NCBI GenBank assembly: GCA_964517435.1
Contig: CAZFEC010000034.1
Span: forward strand, 1 to 36,258
Reading direction: 5' to 3'
Length of the DNA: 36,258 nucleotides
Source of the DNA: BS150m-G50 sp964517435
Lineage (GTDB): Bacteria; CAIWAD01; BS150m-G50
Shown here: positions 17,693-24,827 of the stretch, one piece after another
Layout: every line of letters begins with the position of its first letter
Position numbering within the stretch: position 1 is the first letter of the stretch
Position numbers and translations under genes: made by a program
Notes under the pieces: model-generated
What the model was told of the DNA's origin: nothing
Databases searched by the model: none
What the model saw: the letters and a program-made list of their open reading frames with translations, nothing else

Positions 17693-18049
17693 ATGGATCA
17701 TCTGGAAGTTACAGCCCTTATCCTGACCTCGCTGGCCTTTTACAGCACGGCGGCTATCATCGTGATCGTCGCGCTGAGGATGCACTACAAGCGGCGGGAG
17801 CTGCTCAGCCGTGAGATCATTACCGCCATCGAGAAGGGAGCGGAGATCCCGCTGCCGGCTCCAGGGGAACGCAACTACCGCAATCAGGGACTGATCTGGC
17901 TGCTGACGGGCATAGCGCTGTTCATCGCCCTCTGGGTGACCCTGGGGGAGCTGACGGCCGCCGTCTGGGGACTCTTGCCGGTAGCGCTGGGCACGGCGCT
18001 ACTTTTAATTCACCGTTTCCAGGCGCGGGAAGCGCGGGATCAATCGTAG
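17693..18049 (+). CDS. Small three-helix membrane protein, DUF6249-like
   Basis: 118 residues. The start ATG at 17693 is chosen because GGAGG lies about 9 bases upstream, whereas an earlier in-frame start has no ribosome site and would run through the dispersed repeat. Membrane segments lie at about 7-29, 66-84 and 88-106. Between them is a basic, conserved-looking segment HYKRRELLSREIITAIEKGAEIPLP. Proteins of this pattern (DUF6249, by memory) often sit beside ECF sigma genes, as here, where the sigma gene is divergent. Function is unknown. The end overlaps the converging protease gene by 10 bases. Confidence 0.8.
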   Translation: MDHLEVTALILTSLAFYSTAAIIVIVALRMHYKRRELLSREIITAIEKGAEIPLPAPGERNYRNQGLIWLLTGIALFIALWVTLGELTAAVWGLLPVALGTALLLIHRFQAREARDQS

Positions 18050-20256
18050 ACCGCCGTCACACGGAACCAGCTCTGACTGTCCGCGAGGGTAGTCGTGAAA
18101 GTATTCCCCGTCACCGGTGCCTCCGGATTCAGGCACTCCCACTCATCGGGGAAGGCGGCGAAAGGCTCCGCCGACGTATAGATGAAGTAATGACATCCCG
18201 GCATGGGGTCCCAGGTCAGGTGGACCTGAGTACTGCCGGAGCCCGAATTCTCCACGATTATCCGCAGATTGGCGGGCGGCTCCGGCTGCGGTTCCGCCGG
18301 GGCCTGCAGGATGTTCAGCTCGGCGATGGAGGTCCAGGGACCGCCGTTAACCTCCGAGAGCGCCCGCAGGCGTACAAACCTGCCTTCGCACGCCGGGAAG
18401 AGGGCGACCCGCTCCGCTGGTGAATCGGACCAGGTTCCGGTCGCGACCGGCTCCCCCCAGTTGACATCATCCAGACCGATATAGATTTCGTAGTCCGCGA
18501 TGCGGCCGTTGGAACCGACCTGGCGGGGCAGGTACTTCAAAGCACCCACTCGATAGTCAGCCCCGAGGTCAAGTTGTATTTCATGTGGAGGGGGATCGCC
18601 GTCCCCCCAGACCGTGTGCCAGATCGTATTCCAGTCGCCATCGAGTACGTTTTCAGGCGCGCTGGCGTCACCCGGCTGGGCGCTGTCGTAGTAATGCACC
18701 GACATCTGCGACTGCGGGATAATCAAGTAGGGATTAGCGCCGGGGCTACCCGGCATGTCGATCGGGATTAAAGTGGTATCGCCGCCCCCCACGATGGGGA
18801 CACCGGTGTAGGACGAGACTATCTCCACTCCACCCGGGTCGGTCGTGTAGTCCATCACGGAGGTAGTGTAGACCTGTCCCTGGCCCATGGCGGTGGGGGC
18901 CGATTCAATCTGGAGGAAGTATCGGAACGGCACCCGGGTGTCGAAGCCGAAGGCGAGATCGGTCAGGTCGTAGCCCAGCTCCATCGGTTCGGTGTGCTCC
19001 ACCCCGTCGGCCCAGACACCCAGCAGGGCGACATCCCGCAGTCCGGCGTAGATGAAATGGTGACACGGCACCGTTACCTCCGGCACCGGGGCGGTGGTGT
19101 CGGCGGCGATACCGATGCTGAGCTTGAGCTGGCGCCGCTGACTGTAGTCCAGATTGGCTTTCAGAACCTGCTGCGGGACGTAGTCCTTTCGGATGTGATA
19201 GAACTCCGCGTGCATGTTGTTGATCTTGAGCAGGCGATAGGGGACATACACGGTGCCGTCGTTCTTCCAACCGCTGCCCCAGGAATTCAACATGATCAGC
19301 GCGCCTCGCTCCCAGTCGGCCATATCGATGATCTCGTCGCCGTTGATGTCGATATCATTGGTAATCTCACCGTCGCCGTTGAAATCGTAACCGACCATAT
19401 CGTCGTAGCCGGACCAGGTGGTGCCGTGGTCGACGGTCGCGCCCCACTGGCGCACTATGTACTCACCCGCTTCGTATTCACCGGGGGGAATCAGCAGGTA
19501 GAGCGCCCCCGTGATGGCGCAACCGGCACCGGCGACACCCCCCTCGGCGAAACCGGTGTCCCCGTGATGATCCTCAATCCAGCTTTTCAGAAACAGCAGG
19601 TTTTCCGGTGTCGACAATGAGATCGCGCTGTTGTGTTCCAACCGATTGAACATGGCGCTGTACCACCGTTCGTAGAGGTGCATCCAGCCGTAATCATCCA
19701 CCCCTTCCGTCGGCCAGTCGATATCGCCGCCGTAAAGCGTGGAGTAGGTATCACCTTCATAGTCCACGGCGTTCGGCACACCGTTGGCGATCGCCATCTC
19801 AGCCTTGCCGGAATTCTGACCGGTCAGCAGCCAGGTGAAGTGGGAGGGATACCTGTTCTCGGGCGGATCACCCGGCAGGTTGCGCCAGCTGTTCAGCTCG
19901 TAGGCGAACATGTAGCAGATGCGGGAAGCGGAACCGCAGGAGCCCCCGGCCTGTGAGAACACCGGGCGCATGTGGTAGGAAAAGGAGTGGTCCACCCGGT
20001 TACGCAGCCTGCCGGGATTCAGTCCGTCCATGCGGGTTTCGATCTCTGTCTCGGTGAGGAATATGTCCAGGGCCGGCGGTTCATAGCCGCCTGCCAGCCA
20101 GGGTTCGCCGGCCGGATCGGGATTGATGTTCGTGACGGAGGATGTGGGTTCGGATTTCGCTTCGGCGTTGCCGGCGACAGGCGCAGCGGTTACGATACAG
20201 AGAACGCAAATAAAAAGGAGGATTGCGGGTGATGGGCGACGATTTGCTGAATTCAT
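18040..20256 (-). CDS. Secreted papain-like (C1-type) protein with discoidin and FN3-like domains
   Basis: 738 residues with a signal peptide (about 9-30). The papain-like fold spans about 90-350: oxyanion Gln102 and nucleophile Cys107 (SQAGGSCGSAS), and Asn324-Ser-Trp326 (LNSWGSGW). The usual His before VGY is not at its place: the sequence reads WSGYDDMVGYD, and the nearest His is 277. Two Asp-rich loops (DFNGDGEITND, DINGDEIIDMADW) resemble dockerin calcium sites and are inserted before the Asn motif. About 530-670 is a F5/8 type C (discoidin) domain (ENVLDGDWNTIWHT). The C-terminal FN3-like module ends WFRVTAVYD, similar to the end of the S8 protease. There is a perfect AGGAGG 6 bases before the ATG. 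It lies 48 bases behind pilD and may be co-transcribed with it. Active or not is unsettled. Confidence 0.82.
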   Translation of the reverse strand: MNSANRRPSPAILLFICVLCIVTAAPVAGNAEAKSEPTSSVTNINPDPAGEPWLAGGYEPPALDIFLTETEIETRMDGLNPGRLRNRVDHSFSYHMRPVFSQAGGSCGSASRICYMFAYELNSWRNLPGDPPENRYPSHFTWLLTGQNSGKAEMAIANGVPNAVDYEGDTYSTLYGGDIDWPTEGVDDYGWMHLYERWYSAMFNRLEHNSAISLSTPENLLFLKSWIEDHHGDTGFAEGGVAGAGCAITGALYLLIPPGEYEAGEYIVRQWGATVDHGTTWSGYDDMVGYDFNGDGEITNDIDINGDEIIDMADWERGALIMLNSWGSGWKNDGTVYVPYRLLKINNMHAEFYHIRKDYVPQQVLKANLDYSQRRQLKLSIGIAADTTAPVPEVTVPCHHFIYAGLRDVALLGVWADGVEHTEPMELGYDLTDLAFGFDTRVPFRYFLQIESAPTAMGQGQVYTTSVMDYTTDPGGVEIVSSYTGVPIVGGGDTTLIPIDMPGSPGANPYLIIPQSQMSVHYYDSAQPGDASAPENVLDGDWNTIWHTVWGDGDPPPHEIQLDLGADYRVGALKYLPRQVGSNGRIADYEIYIGLDDVNWGEPVATGTWSDSPAERVALFPACEGRFVRLRALSEVNGGPWTSIAELNILQAPAEPQPEPPANLRIIVENSGSGSTQVHLTWDPMPGCHYFIYTSAEPFAAFPDEWECLNPEAPVTGNTFTTTLADSQSWFRVTAVYD

Positions 20257-20304
20257 ATCGATCCTCCTTTCAGGACCAACCCGACGTGCAGACCGGGATA
20301 ATTC

Positions 20305-21105
20305 TCACATCACCCAACCGAGATACCACCCGATCAGCCGCTCCCCCCAGAGGATCGCCAGCAGCGCACCCAGCAGCAGGTAGGGTCCGAAGGGGAAGTA
20401 GCGACTTCTATCCCGCCGCCGGCTGATGATGAGGGCGCCCTGCCAGAGCGTCCCCAGCAAGCTGGCCAGGAAGATTCCCACCATGATGCCGGTCAGACCG
20501 GCATACAGTCCCAGCGCCCCGACCAGCTTGATATCACCTCTGCCGAGTCCTTCCCTGCCCATCAGCTTCTGCGAGAACGCCGCGATGATGTAGAATACCG
20601 CCCAGGCGAAGGCGCCACCTGCCAGGCCGCTCCAGATCGGCAGGATCTGCTGTGCCGGCGGCAGCAGCGCGTTCCAGCCGTTCAGCAGGAGCCCGGCAAT
20701 CAGCAGCGGGTAAACGAGGCGGTTGGGGAGGAGCAGATGGTTGTAGTCGATCAACGTCAGTGGTACCACCAGCACCAGCAGCGGCAGGTAGAAGAGAAAC
20801 TCGCGCCAGCCGGGCAATTGCGCGGCGAAGAGCAGGAACAGCAGCCCGGTCGCCAGTTCCACCAGAGGATATCGCAGCGGAATGGACACGGCGCACTGAC
20901 GGCACTTACCCCGCTGCAGCAGCCAGCTGAGCAGCGGGATGTTCTCATACCAGCGCAACCGGTGACCACAGGCGGGGCAACGCGAGCCGGGCCTGACGAT
21001 CGATTCACGGCGCGGCACCCGGTGAATCAGCACATTACCGAAACTGCCGGCCGCCAGACCGAGTATGAAGGCGAGTAGATGGGGGAAGTATTGGATCATC
21101 GGCAA
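20305..21105 (-). CDS. pilD: Prepilin peptidase / N-methyltransferase
   Basis: Bifunctional inner-membrane aspartic protease (A24A) that cleaves type IV prepilins after Gly and methylates the new N-terminus. It has 266 residues. The cytoplasmic zinc-binding cysteines are Cys43, Cys46, Cys68 and Cys71 (CPAC...CRQC). Catalytic aspartates are Asp120 (LIDYNH) and Asp191 (GRGDIK), with about eight membrane segments. The start could be TTG at 21105 or ATG at 21099; no ribosome site is visible and TATAAT lies just upstream, so a leaderless message is possible. It serves the pilins encoded at 31.5-35.8 kb. Confidence 0.95.
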   Translation of the reverse strand: MPMIQYFPHLLAFILGLAAGSFGNVLIHRVPRRESIVRPGSRCPACGHRLRWYENIPLLSWLLQRGKCRQCAVSIPLRYPLVELATGLLFLLFAAQLPGWREFLFYLPLLVLVVPLTLIDYNHLLLPNRLVYPLLIAGLLLNGWNALLPPAQQILPIWSGLAGGAFAWAVFYIIAAFSQKLMGREGLGRGDIKLVGALGLYAGLTGIMVGIFLASLLGTLWQGALIISRRRDRSRYFPFGPYLLLGALLAILWGERLIGWYLGWVM

Positions 21106-21128
21106 TTATACCAACGCATGCACGTTGG
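21105..21128 (-). promoter_or_regulatory. Candidate -10 box and operator before pilD
   Basis: Read on the minus strand, CCAACG-N6-CGTTGG (21111-21128) runs directly into TATAAT (about 21105-21110), which lies only a few bases before the candidate start codons. There is no clear -35 box. The inverted repeat could bind a regulator overlapping the promoter. Confidence 0.35.
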
Positions 21129-21175
21129 TCTTTAACAGTGAGTCATTTATATAATTCCATGCTACATATACCGAA

Positions 21176-21334
21176 TCACGTCATTCCCGCGCAGGCGGGA
21201 ATCCATTAGTGGCACTTCCTGGGAAACAGTGTGCTTATCCGTTTTGTAGAAAGGAACCGAGCTCCGTCAATAAAATACTCTAGAGATTTTCAGCATTGCG
21301 TGACTGGATCCCCGCCTGCGCGGGGATGACGTGA
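21176..21334. repeat. REPIN/MITE-like element with 30-base terminal inverted repeats
   Basis: Ends at 21176-21205 and 21305-21334 are inverted copies with 28 of 30 matches. Each contains its own small hairpin, TTCCCGC-GCAG-GCGGGAA on the left. The GTCATTCCCGCG...GCGGGAATCCA pattern is a widespread non-autonomous repeat in environmental bacteria. The interior (99 bases) has no gene. It lies in the 560-base gap between pilD and pilC. Confidence 0.8.
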
Positions 21335-21450
21335 AATACGACTTGGGATCATCGTAAGACACGGTTCATTTATTCCTTTGCGCCCAAAACTTCGGAACGT
21401 TCATATAATGGTTTGTTTGTCTACCAGCAGCAACGTGTACTGCTTCTATG

Positions 21451-21474
21451 AAAACGGAGCCTGGCTGGCTCCGT
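21451..21474 (-). terminator. Intrinsic terminator behind pilC / candidate RNA
   Basis: On the minus strand ACGGAGCC-AGCCA-GGCTCCGT is an 8-base-pair stem followed by TTTTC. It would end a transcript coming from pilB-pilC, or the structured RNA just upstream. Confidence 0.7.
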
Positions 21475-21674
21475 CAATAACACCACCCCCTTGCGGCAGT
21501 GGTTTATCGGGTGCTATCACGGTATGTAAGCCCTCGCAGAGGTCGGCTTCCTACTAGCCCCGGGCGGGATTCGCACGAGTAATCCAGTAACCGCCCAGAT
21601 GCCGATGCGCCAACGATCGGTACGATCGTTGACAGCCCGGGGGTAACAGGTCGCGTTTCCGCCGGCTACATACC
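21475..21674 (-). ncRNA. Candidate structured RNA of unknown class (6S-like layout)
   Basis: Read on the minus strand, this 200-base non-coding stretch folds extensively. A closing helix joins GGTATGTAGCC (21664-21674, overlapping the pilC stop) with GGCTTACATACC (21521-21532). Inside are a GAAA-capped hairpin GCGGAAACGC (21553-21562), a helix CCCCGGG/CCCGGGG, a 9-base-pair hairpin CAACGATCG-TAC-CGATCGTTG (21611-21631), and a 3'-side hairpin CCTC-TGC-GAGG. A hairpin with a GCAA loop (21482-21503) and then an intrinsic terminator follow. GNRA loops appear only in this orientation. A rod with an open centre and a small 3'-side hairpin resembles 6S RNA, but no conserved 6S sequence can be asserted. 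Confidence 0.4.
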
Positions 21675-22913
21675 TTGCTGCATCACCATACCCATCCTGA
21701 AGACAGGCAGGTAGATGACGATCAGGATCAAGCCGACCACCAGGCCGATCGAGATGATCATCATTGGCTCAATCAGCGAGGTGAGCCGTTCGATGACGGA
21801 ATCCACCTGTTTACCGTAGAATTCTGAAGCCTTGCCCAACAGCACATCCAGCTCGCCGGTCTCCTCGCCGGTGGCGGTGAGCTGTACCAGCGTCGAGGGG
21901 AACACCTCCACCTTCTTCATCGAATTGGAGACGGAGAAGCCGTCCTTCAACAGGTCGCGCACATCTGCGACCGCCCGTTCGACTACCTTGTTGGAGACTA
22001 CTCCCTCCGCCAGTTTCAGGCTCTCCATCACCGTCACGCCGCTGGCGAAGAGGATACTCATGGTCTTGGCGTACTTGTTCATGATCGAGTCATGCAGCAG
22101 GCCGCCGAAAACCGGCATCTTCAGGAAGAGGCTATCCACGTAAAAACCGCCCTTTTCGGTCAGGGAGACGACCCAGAACGCGAAGGAGAACAGTACCAAA
22201 AGCAACAGCGCCCAGCCGATGTTGTGCGAGATGATGCGGCTGAGGTTGACCAGGAACTGGGTGGGCAGCGGCAGGTCGGCACCGAAACGGGCGTAGACCT
22301 CCTCGAACTGCGGCACTACCTTCCAGAGCAGGAAGACTACCGCCAGAATCAGGAAGCTGAAGATGAAAACCGGGTAATACATCGCGGTCTTGACCTTGGT
22401 GCGGGTATCCTCGACACCCTCCAGGTAGTCCGCCAGCTCCAGCAGCACCGTGTGCAGACTACCGGAGATCTCGCCCGCTTTCACCAGCGCCACGTAGAGC
22501 TTGTTGAAGGCGGCGGGATGCCGCTCCAGCGCGTCGGAGAGCTGGCTGCCCTTCTTCACATCGCTGGAGACCTGCTCGATCATGCCGCGGAACTTCTTGT
22601 TCTTCTCCTCCACCCCCAGGTTGCTGATCGCCTTCTCGATCGTCAGACCGGCGGCGAACATGGTCGCCAGCTGGCGGGTGAAGAAAACCAGTGTCCGGAG
22701 CGGGACCCGGTTCTTGAAGTTCTCCATCGCCTGCATGATTTTTTCGCCGAGGGTCTGGCGCCGCTTCACGTCAGTGGCATGCTTTTCCTTGAGGGTGATG
22801 ACAACACCCATGGCGCGGGTCTGCTCCAGGGCGGCATCCAGACTGGGAGCCTTGATCTGGCCTTCCAGCCGGGCTCCCTTCTGATCCTTGACGATGTAGG
22901 CGTAAGTGGGCAT
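21666..22913 (-). CDS. pilC: Type IV pilus inner-membrane platform protein PilC (GspF family)
   Basis: Polytopic platform protein that couples the PilB/PilT motors to pilin insertion or removal. It has 415 residues with two T2SS-F repeats. The first includes FFTRQLATMFAAGLTIEKAI (about 78-97) and the second MSILFASGVTVMESLKLAEG (about 287-306). Three membrane segments lie near 175-195, 225-245 and 385-405. It begins 11 bases after the pilB stop. Its last three codons, including the stop, take part in the predicted fold of the downstream RNA. Confidence 0.95.
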   Translation of the reverse strand: MPTYAYIVKDQKGARLEGQIKAPSLDAALEQTRAMGVVITLKEKHATDVKRRQTLGEKIMQAMENFKNRVPLRTLVFFTRQLATMFAAGLTIEKAISNLGVEEKNKKFRGMIEQVSSDVKKGSQLSDALERHPAAFNKLYVALVKAGEISGSLHTVLLELADYLEGVEDTRTKVKTAMYYPVFIFSFLILAVVFLLWKVVPQFEEVYARFGADLPLPTQFLVNLSRIISHNIGWALLLLVLFSFAFWVVSLTEKGGFYVDSLFLKMPVFGGLLHDSIMNKYAKTMSILFASGVTVMESLKLAEGVVSNKVVERAVADVRDLLKDGFSVSNSMKKVEVFPSTLVQLTATGEETGELDVLLGKASEFYGKQVDSVIERLTSLIEPMMIISIGLVVGLILIVIYLPVFRMGMVMQQGM

Positions 22914-22924
22914 TAACTACCTCG

Positions 22925-24643
22925 TTAAAACTCTTCTACAGTGGCGCGTTTGACTTCCTGCAGCGTGGTGATCCCGGCCAGCATCTTCTCCATGCCGGCC
23001 TTGTGCAGCGAGATCATACCGTTCTCGATCGCCTGGTCGCGGATCTGATCCTGATTGGCGCGCTCGTAAATCAGTTTGCGGATATTCTGTTTGACTTCCA
23101 GGATTTCGAAAATGCCGGTACGACCGGAATAGCCGGTGTTGCGGCAGTGGGCGCAACCCTTGCCGCGGTAGAGCTTGACACCTTCGTACTGGGCCGGATC
23201 CTCGCCGATCAGGTGCCAGTCGGTCTCGGTCGGATCGAACTCCAACTTGCAGTTGGGACAGATCTTGCGAACGAGACGCTGCGCCATCACCAGATTCAAC
23301 ACCGAACCGGCCAGGAAATGCGGGATGTCGAGGTCGATCAGACGGGTGATGGTGGAGGGCGCGTCGTTGGCGTGCAGCGTGGTGAAAACCAGATGGCCGG
23401 TGAGGGCGAACTTGATCGAGATGTCCGCCGTCTCGTGGTCACGGATCTCGCCGATCAGCAGCGTGTCGGGGTCCTGGCGCAGGATCGACCGCAACGCGGA
23501 AGCGAAGGTGAGACCGATCTTCTCCCGCACCTGCACCTGGTTGATGCCGGTGATCTGGTACTCGACCGGGTCCTCGACGGTGGTGATGTTGTCCTGGATC
23601 GATTTGATCTCGTTCAGCGACGCGTAGAGCGTGGTGGATTTACCGGAACCGGTCGGACCGGAGATGATCACCATTCCGTAGGGCTGCCGGATCCAGCGTT
23701 CGAAAACCTTCAGCTTGTCTTCCGGGAAGCCGAGATTGCGCAGGTCGAGCGAGAAGCCGCTCTTGTCGAGCAGACGCATCACCACCTTCTCGCCCAGCAC
23801 GGTCGGCAGGATCGAAACACGCACATCCACCTCGCGGTCCGGCATCTTGACCGTGAAACGGCCGTCCTGCGGCAGCCGCCGCTCGGCGATGTTCAGCTTG
23901 CTCAGGATCTTGATGCGGGAGACCATCCCCTGCAGTGAAGAGAGGGGCGGTGTCATCACCTCCATCAACACGCCGTCGATGCGGTAGCGCACGGAGACAT
24001 GCGTGTCATGCGGCTCGACATGGATATCGGTGGAGCGGTCCCGGATCGCCTCAGTGATCATCAGCGTGACCAGCTTGACCAGCGGCGCGTCCTGCTCATC
24101 CTTCTCGACGTTGATCTCCATGCCGGCGTCGGCGCTTTCGGCGTCGGGATCGGCCAGGAACTGGAGATCCTCGATGGCGCCGTCCACTTCGTGGGTCTTG
24201 CGGATCTTGACGTAGGTGCGGCCGATCGCGTCCAGGATGGTCTGTTCGCCGCCGAGGTAGAGCTTGACCGTCTGATCGGTGCTCTTCTTGATGCTGTCTA
24301 CCGCTACGATATCGTCCGGGTCGGCCATAGCGATATGCAGGACGCCGTCCTCGATCTTGACCGGAATCACTTTGTTGGCACGGGCGAAATCCTCGTTCAG
24401 CACCCGCACCGCGTCCTGGGTGGCGGAGAGGATATCGTCGGAGGGAAGGAATTCGACTCCCATCTGTTTCGACAATGCGGAAACCAGGTTGTCTTCGCTG
24501 ATGAAACCGAGTTCCATCAGGATCTTGCCCAGTTTCTCGCCCATACCGGGAGCGCGTTCCAGGGCCTGTTCCAACTGGGTTTCCGTCAGGAAACCCTCCA
24601 TCATCAGGATCTTACCGATTTTCTCAAATTGGGGATTGTACAT
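22925..24643 (-). CDS. pilB: Type IV pilus extension ATPase PilB (GspE family) with MshEN domain
   Basis: Hexameric ATPase that powers pilus extension. It has 572 residues. Two tandem MshEN-type motifs lie near the N-terminus: KIGKILMMEGFLTETQLEQAL (first copy, 8-28) and KLGKILMELGFIS...LVSALSKQ (second copy, 37-60). These fit the c-di-GMP-binding consensus. Walker A is GPTGSGKST at 329-337 and Walker B is LLIGEIRD near 395-402. Cys462, Cys465, Cys497 and Cys500 form the zinc site. AGGA lies about 8 bases before the ATG. A terminator and a dispersed repeat separate it from the upstream pil genes, so pilB-pilC probably have their own promoter. Confidence 0.96.
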   Translation of the reverse strand: MYNPQFEKIGKILMMEGFLTETQLEQALERAPGMGEKLGKILMELGFISEDNLVSALSKQMGVEFLPSDDILSATQDAVRVLNEDFARANKVIPVKIEDGVLHIAMADPDDIVAVDSIKKSTDQTVKLYLGGEQTILDAIGRTYVKIRKTHEVDGAIEDLQFLADPDAESADAGMEINVEKDEQDAPLVKLVTLMITEAIRDRSTDIHVEPHDTHVSVRYRIDGVLMEVMTPPLSSLQGMVSRIKILSKLNIAERRLPQDGRFTVKMPDREVDVRVSILPTVLGEKVVMRLLDKSGFSLDLRNLGFPEDKLKVFERWIRQPYGMVIISGPTGSGKSTTLYASLNEIKSIQDNITTVEDPVEYQITGINQVQVREKIGLTFASALRSILRQDPDTLLIGEIRDHETADISIKFALTGHLVFTTLHANDAPSTITRLIDLDIPHFLAGSVLNLVMAQRLVRKICPNCKLEFDPTETDWHLIGEDPAQYEGVKLYRGKGCAHCRNTGYSGRTGIFEILEVKQNIRKLIYERANQDQIRDQAIENGMISLHKAGMEKMLAGITTLQEVKRATVEEF

Positions 24644-24701
24644 CTCGGTCCTTGGTTCTCCGGTTGGGCCGTCGGGCCTGGCCCGCGGACTCCTTAAAAT
24701 G

Positions 24702-24770
24702 CCATTTGAACTGCAATTGACATTGTCAGCTCAAAATGGCGTTTGGAATGCTGCAAAGTCAGCATTCCAA
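24702..24770. repeat. Dispersed repeat, copy 2 (compact form)
   Basis: A block starting CCATTTGAACTGCAATTG (24702-24732) is followed by the hairpin TTGGAATGCTG-CAAAGT-CAGCATTCCAA (24743-24770). Both parts match copy 1 at 17390-17574. The first block can also pair with AGCTCAAAATGG next to it. It lies between the terminator and pilB, in the likely pilB leader. Confidence 0.7.
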
Positions 24771-24782
24771 GATATCAATGTG

Positions 24783-24812
24783 AAAAAGGGAAGGGGAGTG
24801 ACTCCCCTTCCC
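24783..24812 (-). terminator. Intrinsic terminator of the pilA-to-lipoprotein operon
   Basis: On the minus strand GGGAAGGGGAG-TCA-CTCCCCTTCCC (11-base-pair stem) is followed directly by TTTTTC. It lies 16 bases past the stop codon of the Ig-like lipoprotein. This is the clearest terminator in the window. Confidence 0.9.
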
Positions 24813-24827
24813 TGTGCGGTTTGATGA

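Noticed and set aside
21475..21530. Cobalamin riboswitch-like CCACTG and GAGCCAG strings
   Set aside because: The spacing and the rest of the B12 box are missing, and the strings are explained by a hairpin and the terminator stem.
21551..21642. tRNA-like segment (GCGAATCCCGCCCGGGG resembles a T arm and acceptor)
   Set aside because: Length between the pairing ends is about 86 bases, there is no D arm or anticodon stem, and the T loop would start TGC rather than TTC.
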